This document shows positions 35,164 to 42,977 of a DNA stretch of 64,000 bases, piece by piece. The notes beneath the pieces were generated by a model. The model saw only the letters and a program-made list of their open reading frames with translations. It searched no databases and was not told the origin of the DNA. Where the stretch lies: contig CALJEQ010000005.1 in NCBI GenBank assembly GCA_938074565.1, positions 124,001 through 188,000 on the forward strand. Reading direction: 5' to 3'. Source of the stretch: an uncultured Alkaliphilus sp. GTDB taxonomy: Bacteria; Bacillota; Clostridia; Peptostreptococcales; Natronincolaceae. The position numbers and the translations under genes were made by a program. Position 1 is the first letter of the stretch, and each line of letters opens with the position of its first letter.

Positions 35164-36720
35164 ATGAGCGTATTAACTGTTACTGAAATGAGTCATGGTT
35201 TTGGTGCCAGAACAATATTTCAAGACGTCTCTTTCCGTTTGTTAAAGGGAGAGCATGTAGGACTAGTTGGTGCTAACGGAGAAGGTAAGTCAACTTTTTT
35301 AAATATTATTACAGGCAAACTGATGCCAGATGCAGGTAATGTAGAGTGGTCTAGTCGTGTTACCGTAGGTTATTTAGATCAACATACGGTTTTAACAAAG
35401 GGAAAAACCATACGAGAAGCTCTTCGGGAAGCATTTCAAGGAATGTTTGATTTAGAGGCTGAGATGTTGGAAATTTATGAAAAAATGGCTGATGCTACAG
35501 AAGAAGAATTGAATAATATGATGGAAGATGTAGGGGAAATACAAAGTATTTTAGAAGGAAATAGTTTTTATATGATTGATTCTAAAATAGAAGAAATTTC
35601 CAATGGTTTAGGATTAAGAGAAATTGGATTAGATAAAGATGTAGCCGATTTAAGTGGTGGGCAAAGAACAAAAGTACTTTTAACTAAACTATTGTTACAA
35701 AACCCAACCATATTAATATTAGATGAGCCTACCAACTATTTAGATGTTGAACATATTGAATGGTTAAAAAGATATTTAAAGGAATATGAGAACAGTTTTA
35801 TTCTAGTTTCCCATGATGTTCCGTTTATGAATGAAGTAGTAAACGTTATTTATCATGTTGAAAATGCACTTCTTACCCGATATTCAGGGGATTATGAACA
35901 CTTTATGAAATTATATGAAGTAAGAAAACAACAGCAACAACATGCATATGAGAGACAACAGCAAGAGGTTGAAAGATTGGAAGATTTTATTGCCCGTAAT
36001 AAAGCTAGAATTTCCACCACGGGTCGTGCTAAGAGTAGACAAAAACAATTAGATAAAATGGAAAAAATAGAACGACCTAGAGAAAAAGTTAAACCGACTT
36101 TTCAATTTATGGAGGCTAGGACTCCTGGCAAAATCATCTTTGAGGCGACAAACCTTGTTATTGGATATGATGAACCGTTAACAAAACCCCTTAATGTTTC
36201 TTTAGAGAGAGGTAAAAAGGTGGCAATCCGAGGCGTAAATGGGCTAGGAAAGTCTACGTTATTAAGAACATTATTAGGGCAACTAAAACCTGTAGCAGGT
36301 AATGTTGAGTTGGGAGATTATTTATATCCAGGTTATTTTGAGCAGGAGAGTAGTCGAGCTAATAATAACACTGCAATTGAAGAAATATGGAAAGACTATC
36401 CTGGTTTATCTAACTTTGAAGTAAGACAAGCTTTGGCAAAATGTGGTCTTACTAATGAACACATTACAAGCCAAATGATGGTTTTAAGTGGAGGAGAAAA
36501 TGCAAAGGTTAGACTATGTAAATTAATGTTAAAGGATATAAATTGGTTAGTACTAGATGAGCCAACCAATCACCTTGATGTAGATGCTAAAGAAGAATTA
36601 AAAAGAGCATTAATGGAATTTAAAGGAACTGTTTTATTGGTTTCCCATGAACCAGAGTTCTATGAAGATTGGGTAACTGATATATGGAATGTAGAGGATT
36701 GGACAACTAAAATCGTATAA
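35164..36720 (+). CDS. ABC-F family ATPase (ribosome-associated)
   Basis: 518 aa with two ATP-binding cassettes and no membrane segments. First cassette: Walker A GANGEGKST, signature LSGGQRTKV, Walker B ILILDEPTNYLD. Second: GVNGLGKST, LSGGENAKV, WLVLDEPTNHLD. The linker between them (about 245-320) is Gln/Lys/Arg-rich, as in ABC-F P-site tRNA interaction motifs, here with ARISTTGRAKSRQKQLDKM. It is closest in feel to YbiT/YkpA-like housekeeping ABC-F factors. An antibiotic-resistance role cannot be excluded but is not suggested by context. Confidence 0.92.
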   Translation: MSVLTVTEMSHGFGARTIFQDVSFRLLKGEHVGLVGANGEGKSTFLNIITGKLMPDAGNVEWSSRVTVGYLDQHTVLTKGKTIREALREAFQGMFDLEAEMLEIYEKMADATEEELNNMMEDVGEIQSILEGNSFYMIDSKIEEISNGLGLREIGLDKDVADLSGGQRTKVLLTKLLLQNPTILILDEPTNYLDVEHIEWLKRYLKEYENSFILVSHDVPFMNEVVNVIYHVENALLTRYSGDYEHFMKLYEVRKQQQQHAYERQQQEVERLEDFIARNKARISTTGRAKSRQKQLDKMEKIERPREKVKPTFQFMEARTPGKIIFEATNLVIGYDEPLTKPLNVSLERGKKVAIRGVNGLGKSTLLRTLLGQLKPVAGNVELGDYLYPGYFEQESSRANNNTAIEEIWKDYPGLSNFEVRQALAKCGLTNEHITSQMMVLSGGENAKVRLCKLMLKDINWLVLDEPTNHLDVDAKEELKRALMEFKGTVLLVSHEPEFYEDWVTDIWNVEDWTTKIV

Positions 36721-36733
36721 AAAGTTTGTTAAA

Positions 36734-36764
36734 AAGAAGGATTGATATTTAATCCTTCTTTTTT
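36734..36764 (+). terminator. Terminator after ABC-F gene
   Basis: AAGAAGGATT, 7-base loop, AATCCTTCTT, then T run. Confidence 0.85.
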
Positions 36765-36831
36765 CAATTAAAAAATATATAAATAAAAAGGATAAATAAA
36801 AGTATTGTCGAAATTATGATATAACAAAACG

Positions 36832-36865
36832 CTATTAGGCAGGGTAAAACCTGTTGCAGTAATAG
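36832..36865 (+). other. Stem-loop in the leader of the LytTR regulator gene
   Basis: CTATTA / TAATAG enclose an inner CAGG / CCTG pair with loop GTAAAA. It lies 130 bp before the regulator start. I cannot match it to a known riboswitch. A second short hairpin (AAAAGGT / ACCTTTT) follows near 36,905-36,930. Confidence 0.3.
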
Positions 36866-36994
36866 ATAACTAAAATGATAATAGAGGGAGTATACCTTGA
36901 AATGAAAAGGTTTTAATATTCACCTTTTGAAAAAATACAGTGTAAAATCAAAAACGGTATAAGTTAAATTTATCAGCTGTTGGGAGGTGTTTGT

Positions 36995-37711
36995 TTGAGT
37001 TTGAAAGTAATTGTTGCTGAAAAAGAAGAATTGTTAAGAAATATTTTAATAAAAGAACTAGAACAAATAGAGGGGATAGAAGTAATCTACACCACAGATA
37101 ACGGTAGTGACCTATTAAATGCATTAAAAATTATGAAACCTCAAATTGCAATTATAGATATAGCTATATCTGAACTAAATGGCATAAAGGTAGGTGGCAT
37201 TATTAGGGAAGAACAACCTGATTTAGAATTGATATATTTATCTACTTCATTAAATTATATTAAAGAAGCAATAAAACTTTATGCCACAGACTACATTGAA
37301 AAGCCAGTTAGTACCCTAAGACTACAATGTACATTGGAAAGAATTAAACATAAATTTAATGTTATTGAAAAAATAGTGCAGTTAAGAGCTGATGGTGGGT
37401 ATCAAGTGGTAAAGAAAAATGATATTTATTTAATAGAGGCTATTGACAAAAAAACGAAGATTTACACATCTACCGAATCATTCGTGTGTGATCACTCGTT
37501 GAAGGAAATGGAAAAACTTTTGTACTATAGGAATTTTTTTCGTTCTAGTCGTTCAAATATTATTAATTTAGAGAAAATTAAAGAAATTAAACCCTATACA
37601 AGAACCTCATATGAAGTTGTTTTTAATAATAAAAATTTCAGAGGTTATTTATCCAAAAAAATGCATAATGAATATAAAGAAATAATGAAGAATTATTGTG
37701 TTATTTTATAA
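36995..37711 (+). CDS. LytTR-family response regulator
   Basis: 238 aa. The receiver domain (about 3-120) has the acidic pocket in VIVAEKEELL, the phosphoacceptor Asp in AIIDIAIS, and Lys in YIEKPVS. The C-terminal LytTR DNA-binding domain (about 135-235) shows IYLIEAIDKKTKIYT, FFRSSRSNIINLEKI and RGYLSKKM. TTG 36,995 was chosen because GGGAGGTG ends five bases before it; TTG 36,980 would overlap that site. No histidine kinase is adjacent. Two subtilase genes lie directly downstream and carry phased direct repeats in their promoters, so they are plausible targets. Confidence 0.85.
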   Translation: MSLKVIVAEKEELLRNILIKELEQIEGIEVIYTTDNGSDLLNALKIMKPQIAIIDIAISELNGIKVGGIIREEQPDLELIYLSTSLNYIKEAIKLYATDYIEKPVSTLRLQCTLERIKHKFNVIEKIVQLRADGGYQVVKKNDIYLIEAIDKKTKIYTSTESFVCDHSLKEMEKLLYYRNFFRSSRSNIINLEKIKEIKPYTRTSYEVVFNNKNFRGYLSKKMHNEYKEIMKNYCVIL

Positions 37712-37823
37712 TAACTAGTTAATGTTGCATGAAAATAGACAAAAAGTGTTTGGAAATTGAGTACTTAACTAAATGTTTTGTATATTTATTACATTTGTTA
37801 TTTTGAGAGTTCAATACTAAATA

Positions 37824-37872
37824 TGCACTTTTAGTCCTATAATTGCACTTTTGCTCTAATATTCGCACTATT
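37824..37872 (+). promoter_or_regulatory. Three phased direct repeats upstream of subtilase 1
   Basis: TGCACTTTT at 37,824, TGCACTTTT at 37,844 and CGCACTATT at 37,864, exactly 20 bp apart, with partly shared flanks (TCCTATAAT, TCTAATATT). Spacing near two helical turns suits tandem binding of a LytTR-type dimer. The rest of the 473-bp gap (37,712-38,184) is AT-rich, with the conserved element at 38,133. Confidence 0.45.
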
Positions 37873-38132
37873 CTAAAAATACGCAGTATAATACTTTTAG
37901 CTTATATAAATAAAAATTATAAGTTGGTGGTTTTGGTTAACGCTTAGATTTTTAAGATGTAAAGATTAACTAAAACTAAAAGGTACATATTATTTAGATA
38001 CAGTTATTTAACGTAAACACTTTATAGTTTTTATTAGCATTAACTAAATGGTATTTTTTAAGAAGATAATTAATATACCAAACTAATGACAGTGTTTTAT
38101 GGAAAATTTCTAGTATTTAAGGGATAACTGTA

Positions 38133-38160
38133 CCACCTTAAGATTGCCGACCAGAGCAAT
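38133..38160 (+). promoter_or_regulatory. 28-nt element shared by two subtilase leaders, copy 1
   Basis: Core AGATTGCCGACCAGAGCAAT, in which ATTGC and GCAAT can pair around the loop CGACCAGA. It lies 24 bp upstream of the start of subtilase 1 and is 27/28 identical to 42,809-42,836 although the flanking sequence is unrelated. The position between promoter and ribosome site suggests an RNA-level element. Confidence 0.5.
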
Positions 38161-38184
38161 AAAAAATTAAAAGGGGGATTTATT

Positions 38185-39327
38185 ATGAAAAAGTTTCTAT
38201 CAATTTTAATGGTACTTGTGTTAAGTATCGCAGTATTAATTCCTGTATCAGCAGTTCAAACAGCTAATGCAGAAAAACAACAGTATTTAGTTCAATTTAA
38301 TGGTCCAGCTGAAAAAGGTCTTTTAAAAGCCTTTGGAGTTAAAGATGAAGCAGTTCTTCATACATATAACTTATTACCAGTACATTTATTAGAATTAACT
38401 GAGGCACAAGCAAATGGATTATTAAGAAATCCTCAAGTAAAAGCAGTTGAATTAAATGCAGAAGTACAAAAATATGGACAAACTACTCCGTGGGGTATTC
38501 CTCATGTACAAGCAACAACAGCCAATGCTAATGGTTATACAGGTAAAGGTGTAAAGGTTGCAGTTTTAGATACAGGAATTGATAAAAGTCATGAAGACTT
38601 AAATGTAAGAGGTGGACACTCAGTATTTACAGATGCTGCTAACTTAGATCCATTTTATGATGGAGATGGTCATGGTACACACGTAGCAGGAACAATCGCT
38701 GGTTTAAATAATACACTAGGTGTTATTGGTGTTGCTTATGATGTAGAGTTATATGCTGTTAAAGTGTTAAATAATGCAGGTAGTGGATCATTTGCAGGTA
38801 TTGCTCAAGGTATTGAATGGGCAGTAAATAATGGTATGGACATTGTTAACATGAGCTTAGGTGGTTCTTCAAGTTCTACAATATTAGAAAATATGTGTAA
38901 TGTAGCAAATAACGCAGGAGTATTATTAGTAGCTGCAGCTGGTAATGAAGGAAGAGTTAATGGTAAAGGAGATACTGTAGGTTACCCAGCAAAGTATGCT
39001 TCTGTTATGGCTGTTGCTGCTGTTAACCAAAGTAATCAAAGAGCTTCTTTCTCAAGTACTGGTTCAGCAGTAGAAATCGCTGCTCCTGGTGTATCAATCT
39101 TAAGTGCAGCTCCAGGTAATAACTATGCTTCTATGAACGGTACTTCAATGGCTTGTCCTCATGTAGCTGGTGTAGCTGCATTAGTAAAAGGAGCTAATCC
39201 AAACTTAACAAATGTTCAAATTAGACAAATCTTAAATAACACAGCTTTAAATTTAGGAACTCCAAATCATTTTGGAAATGGTTTAGTTCGAGCTGTAAAT
39301 GCCATTAACTTAGCATTAACTTACTAA
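38185..39327 (+). CDS. Secreted subtilisin-like serine protease (S8A) 1
   Basis: 380 aa. Signal peptide (1-30, ending ANA), inhibitor-I9-type propeptide (about 31-97), then a subtilisin catalytic domain with Asp129 in LDTGID, His163 in GHGTHVAGT, Asn254 in AAGNEG and Ser321 in GTSMACPHVAG. It ends straight after the catalytic fold with no C-terminal extension. It is an exported, self-processing protease. It is a tandem paralogue of the next gene, with the same length and most residues the same, so the pair arose by duplication. AAGGGGGAT precedes the ATG. Confidence 0.95.
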   Translation: MKKFLSILMVLVLSIAVLIPVSAVQTANAEKQQYLVQFNGPAEKGLLKAFGVKDEAVLHTYNLLPVHLLELTEAQANGLLRNPQVKAVELNAEVQKYGQTTPWGIPHVQATTANANGYTGKGVKVAVLDTGIDKSHEDLNVRGGHSVFTDAANLDPFYDGDGHGTHVAGTIAGLNNTLGVIGVAYDVELYAVKVLNNAGSGSFAGIAQGIEWAVNNGMDIVNMSLGGSSSSTILENMCNVANNAGVLLVAAAGNEGRVNGKGDTVGYPAKYASVMAVAAVNQSNQRASFSSTGSAVEIAAPGVSILSAAPGNNYASMNGTSMACPHVAGVAALVKGANPNLTNVQIRQILNNTALNLGTPNHFGNGLVRAVNAINLALTY

Positions 39328-39367
39328 TTAAAACAATTAAACGTAATTTAAATGTTATTTTAAAGAT

Positions 39368-39394
39368 AAAAGACCGATGAAAATCGGTCTTTTT
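39368..39394 (+). terminator. Terminator after subtilase 1
   Basis: AAAAGACCGAT, loop GAAA, ATCGGTCTTTT. Confidence 0.88.
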
Positions 39395-39442
39395 AGCGTT
39401 TTAATATAAAGAGTTAACTAATCTTTGTAAAAATTATAGTAA

Positions 39443-39482
39443 TGTGACTTTACTGTACTTTTATTCCAATATTTACACTTTA
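39443..39482 (+). promoter_or_regulatory. Phased ACTTT repeats upstream of subtilase 2
   Basis: ACTTT occurs at 39,447, 39,457 and 39,477. The last two belong to a longer repeat (TGTACTTTTATTCC / TTACACTTTAATTCC) 20 bp apart. They resemble the phased TGCACTTTT repeats before subtilase 1, so a common regulator is likely. Nothing else is seen between 39,395 and 39,560. Confidence 0.35.
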
Positions 39483-39574
39483 ATTCCATTTTTAGAAAAA
39501 TTCAGAAAAAATATACTATAATGAATTTACAGAATAAATAAAAAACAATAAGTGTTATTAAGGAGGTGAGTAGG

Positions 39575-39658
39575 TTGAGGATTATACGTGCTCCAGACGA
39601 TAAAAAGTTTCGCTTTTTAGGTGTAAATGAGAGCATAAAAAAACTAAGGAGGAGTTAA
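39575..39658 (+). CDS. 27-residue peptide ORF directly upstream of subtilase 2
   Basis: TTG start five bases after a perfect AAGGAGGTGA. The product begins MRIIRAPDDKK and is basic with no signal peptide. Its last codons form the AGGAGG ribosome site of the subtilase gene, whose ATG is one base beyond the stop, so the two are probably translationally coupled. The first ten residues resemble the 15-residue ORF at 42,771 (MKITRGPNKK) although the codons differ. It could be a leader peptide or a signalling peptide. Confidence 0.5.
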   Translation: MRIIRAPDDKKFRFLGVNESIKKLRRS

Positions 39659-39659
39659 T

Positions 39660-40808
39660 ATGAAAAAAACGTTAGCGGTGTTAATGGTATTTGTTTTAAG
39701 TATCGCGTTGTTGATTCCTGTATCAGCAATTCAGTCAGCTAATGCAGAAAAGCAAGAGTACTTGGTTCAATTCAATGGTTCGGCTGAAAAAGGTATATTA
39801 AAAGCTTTTGGCGTAAAAGATGAAGCTGTTCTTCATACTTATAACTTGTTACCAGTAATGTTATTACAGTTAACTGATGCACAAGCAAATGGATTGTTAA
39901 GACATCCTCAAATTCAAGCGGTAGAATTAAATGCTGAAGTGCAAGCATATGGACAAACAACTCCTTGGGGTATTCCTCACGTACAAGCAACTACAGCCCA
40001 TGCCAATGGTTATACTGGTACTGGTGTAAAAGTTGCTATCCTCGACACAGGTATAGACAGAAACCATGAAGACTTATTCACAAATGTAAAAGGTGGATAC
40101 TCTGTATTTACTGACGATGCCAATAAAGATCCTTATAACGATGGAAGTGGGCATGGAACCCATGTAGCAGGTACTGTAGCTGCCATTAACAATAATTTAG
40201 GTGTTATAGGTGTTGCATACAATACAAATTTATATGCAGTTAAAGTATTAAGCAACTCTGGTAGTGGATCTTATGCAGGTATTGCTGAAGGTATTGAGTG
40301 GGCAGTTAATAATGGAATGGACATCATCAATATGAGCTTAGGTGGATCTCAATCTTCTTCAATTTTAGAAAATATGTGTAATGCTGCTAATGATGCAGGT
40401 GTACTTTTAATAGCAGCTGCTGGTAATGAAGGTAGACGTAATGGAACTGGTGATACTGTAGGTTATCCTGCGAAGTATGCTTCTGTTATGGCAGTTGCAG
40501 CTGTGGATCAATCTAATAATAGAGCTTCCTTCTCAAGTCACGGACCAGCAGTAGAAATATCTGCACCTGGAGTATCTATTTTAAGCACAACACCTGGAAA
40601 TACTTACGGATCTAAAAGTGGTACTTCAATGGCATCACCCCACGTAGCAGGTGTTGCAGCGTTAGTTAAAGGAGCAAATAAAAATTTAACTAATCATCAA
40701 GTTAGACAAATATTAAATACTTCTGCAAAGTACTTAGGAACTTGGAATCACTTTGGTAATGGTTTAGTTCAAGCTATGGATGCTATTAATTTAGCATTAA
40801 CTTATTAA
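39660..40808 (+). CDS. Secreted subtilisin-like serine protease (S8A) 2
   Basis: 382 aa with the same layout as its upstream paralogue: signal peptide (1-30), I9 propeptide, then Asp129, His165 and Ser323 in LDTGID, GHGTHVAGT and GTSMASPHVAG. It differs from copy 1 mainly by a two-residue insertion after the first catalytic motif (EDLFTNVKGG) and by SMASP for SMACP. It probably has the same maturation and a related substrate range. Expression is likely coupled to the small ORF that overlaps its ribosome site. Confidence 0.95.
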   Translation: MKKTLAVLMVFVLSIALLIPVSAIQSANAEKQEYLVQFNGSAEKGILKAFGVKDEAVLHTYNLLPVMLLQLTDAQANGLLRHPQIQAVELNAEVQAYGQTTPWGIPHVQATTAHANGYTGTGVKVAILDTGIDRNHEDLFTNVKGGYSVFTDDANKDPYNDGSGHGTHVAGTVAAINNNLGVIGVAYNTNLYAVKVLSNSGSGSYAGIAEGIEWAVNNGMDIINMSLGGSQSSSILENMCNAANDAGVLLIAAAGNEGRRNGTGDTVGYPAKYASVMAVAAVDQSNNRASFSSHGPAVEISAPGVSILSTTPGNTYGSKSGTSMASPHVAGVAALVKGANKNLTNHQVRQILNTSAKYLGTWNHFGNGLVQAMDAINLALTY

Positions 40809-40830
40809 TACTATTAAAAAGTAACAAATT

Positions 40831-40861
40831 AGAAGGAGGCCAAATTTGGTCTTCTTTTATT
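40831..40861 (+). terminator. Terminator after subtilase 2
   Basis: AGAAGGAGGCCAAA / TTTGGTCTTCT, an imperfect stem followed by TTTATTTT. The rest of the gap to 41,181 is AT-rich and shows no feature I can support. Confidence 0.6.
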
Positions 40862-41181
40862 TTGTTACTTTTATTTTAATGGGTTTAATAATATAAAAAA
40901 AGGTGAATAATTAGTTATATACAAATGTTTTTTAAAACTTCAATAATAAGGAAAAAAATTTTTTTCAAAAACTTTAGACAATCGATATAAAATTTGTTAA
41001 TATTATTAATAGATAAATTTTTCAGGTTACAATAAAAAAAATGAATAAACACTTGCATTAAAGTCTATAATCAGTGTATATTTATTTAGGTTATAAATAC
41101 CCATTGTTTAATAATTATTCTTTCAAGTAAAATAAATATTATAAATATATATTGTATAGTGAATAGAAAGGAGGGCATATT

Positions 41182-42498
41182 ATGGAGATTTTGAGTCCTG
41201 GGAAAAAAATAAAGATTTTAAGAAAAAAAATTGGTTTAAGACAAGATCAATTAACAGATGAGAGAATCACTAGAAGTTTAATTAGTATGATAGAGAATGG
41301 AAAGCGAAGATTAAATAGAAAATCTGCTATTATCATAGCTCAAAAACTAAATGAATATTATAAAAATTTAGGACAAGAAATTACTGCACAGTATTTAATG
41401 GAATCAGAAGAACAACAGGCTAGTAATATTATTGATGAAAATTTAGAGAGTATTAGACCTATTATTAACAATAGAAAAGAAGCTGACCAACAGCATGTCT
41501 ATCAACTTTTTGAAAAAATGTTAGAGCTTGCTAATGAATGGAACTTAAGAAATAAAATTTCTGAAATACTATTAATAAGAGGTAAGTATTCTTTTGATAG
41601 AAAACAATATAATTTATCCATGGCAGATTATTTTAATTCATTAGAGTTTTATTTAGAAACAAAGGATGATGAGAAGATTGCATTGCTTTATGTAAGAATA
41701 TCAAGATGTTATATTAAAATGGATTTATTTGAGCAGGCAAGCTTTTATGCTGATAAGGCATACACCCTTACCAATGAAATAAAATTAAATAATGGAAATG
41801 AAATAAGGGCTAAATCATTATTTAATAAAATTACTTGTTTTTCTAAAACTAATAAATTTGATTTAACATTACAAGAGATAGAAAAATTTAAAAACTTAAA
41901 GTATGCTAATGATGATTTATATGATCAAGTGGCTTTAATTGAAGCAGATACTCTTTTTAGCCTAAAGAATTATGAAAAATCAAAAAAAATATATGAAAGA
42001 TTGCTACATAGAGAGAACAAGATTGATTTAAAAATATTGTTAAAAATCTATGACAATGCTGCTGTTCTTTATAATAAAATTGGGGAACCTGGCAAAGCAA
42101 GGGAAATCTTAAAAAAGGCAGTTTCTCTAAAAAGCAAAGTTGACGAAGATCAACTAGGTGCTTTCTTATTTGAAATAGCATCTTCATATTATAGAATTAA
42201 TGATTTAGATGGGGCAATTAACCTGTTGGAAGAAATAATGTCTATTGTTGATGAAAGATATTTAGGAGAATCAGTTTTAACAGAAACTCATATTCTTTCT
42301 GCAAAAATTTATAAAATGAAGCATTCATACCCTCAAGCTGAAGCATTTCTTCTAAAGGCAGAATATTATCTAGAAAGTGATGATAAGTCTAAACGTAAGC
42401 TAAGCGAGGTGTATAGTTTGCTAGGAGAACTTTATTGTGATATGGGAAATATAAATGCCGGAAAAGTTTATTTTCAAAAAATAAGAAATAATCAGTAG
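41182..42498 (+). CDS. XRE-HTH plus TPR regulator (RRNPP-like)
   Basis: 438 aa. An N-terminal HTH_3 (about 5-65: GKKIKILRKKIGLRQDQLTDERITRSLISMIENGKR in parts) is followed by a chain of TPR helices to the end (LASFYADKAYTLTNE-like ASFYADKAYTL, EIEKFKNLKYANDDLY, AREILKKAVSLK, EAFLLKAEYYL). This is the layout of RRNPP-type regulators (PlcR, NprR, Rgg), which bind exported-and-reimported peptides and often control secreted proteases. It stands between the subtilase pair and the third subtilase, which fits that theme. AAAGGAGGG precedes the ATG. Confidence 0.8.
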   Translation: MEILSPGKKIKILRKKIGLRQDQLTDERITRSLISMIENGKRRLNRKSAIIIAQKLNEYYKNLGQEITAQYLMESEEQQASNIIDENLESIRPIINNRKEADQQHVYQLFEKMLELANEWNLRNKISEILLIRGKYSFDRKQYNLSMADYFNSLEFYLETKDDEKIALLYVRISRCYIKMDLFEQASFYADKAYTLTNEIKLNNGNEIRAKSLFNKITCFSKTNKFDLTLQEIEKFKNLKYANDDLYDQVALIEADTLFSLKNYEKSKKIYERLLHRENKIDLKILLKIYDNAAVLYNKIGEPGKAREILKKAVSLKSKVDEDQLGAFLFEIASSYYRINDLDGAINLLEEIMSIVDERYLGESVLTETHILSAKIYKMKHSYPQAEAFLLKAEYYLESDDKSKRKLSEVYSLLGELYCDMGNINAGKVYFQKIRNNQ

Positions 42499-42500
42499 TA

Positions 42501-42538
42501 AAAAACATGTAGATATTCTAATCTGCATGTTTTTTTTA
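42501..42538 (+). terminator. Terminator after the XRE-TPR regulator
   Basis: AAAAACATGTAGAT / ATCTGCATGTTTTT, one mismatch, then T run. Confidence 0.75.
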
Positions 42539-42652
42539 TATTTTTCTAGAGTCTAAATAACATGTTTTAAATAAAGGTGTTAATCGACGTCTTAGTGAGT
42601 GTGGGGGAGATTGCGTTTGAAATATAAAGCTAATCATCTAAGAACAACATAT

Positions 42653-42666
42653 TTGACAGTTGTCAA
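42653..42666. promoter_or_regulatory. Palindrome upstream of subtilase 3
   Basis: TTGACA, two bases, TGTCAA. The left arm also reads as a consensus -35 box. It could be a regulator-binding site overlapping the promoter of the transcript that carries the 15-residue ORF and subtilase 3. I see nothing else between 42,539 and 42,755. Confidence 0.35.
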
Positions 42667-42770
42667 AAAATTATGAATAATGTAATTTTAGAATATAAAG
42701 AAAATTTATACTTTTAATGGTAAGAAAAGTAATTAATGAGAATGGCTATATTATGAAAGGAGGTGTAACA

Positions 42771-42818
42771 ATGAAGATTACAAGAGGACCAAATAAAAAA
42801 AGCTCAATCCACCTTTAG
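42771..42818 (+). CDS. 15-residue peptide ORF upstream of subtilase 3
   Basis: MKITRGPNKKSSIHL, with AAAGGAGGTG eight bases before the ATG. Its stop lies inside the 28-nt conserved element (42,809-42,836), so translation could control folding of that element. The start resembles the 27-residue ORF before subtilase 2. No signal peptide is present. Confidence 0.45.
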   Translation: MKITRGPNKKSSIHL

Positions 42819-42836
42819 ATTGCCGACCAGAGCAAT
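42809..42836 (+). promoter_or_regulatory. 28-nt element shared by two subtilase leaders, copy 2
   Basis: Same core as at 38,133-38,160 (AGATTGCCGACCAGAGCAAT), one mismatch over 28 nt. Here it lies 141 bp before the subtilase start and overlaps the end of the 15-residue ORF. Confidence 0.5.
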
Positions 42837-42977
42837 TAACTATTGGGAGATAAGCCTTTATATTTATTTTATCATATTAATTACATAGTTAAAATAGTGA
42901 TTTTAAAAAAAGAATTGCTAACCCAATAGAAATGAAGTTATGTTTTGATTAAATATACTAAATGAGGAGGTAATGGT

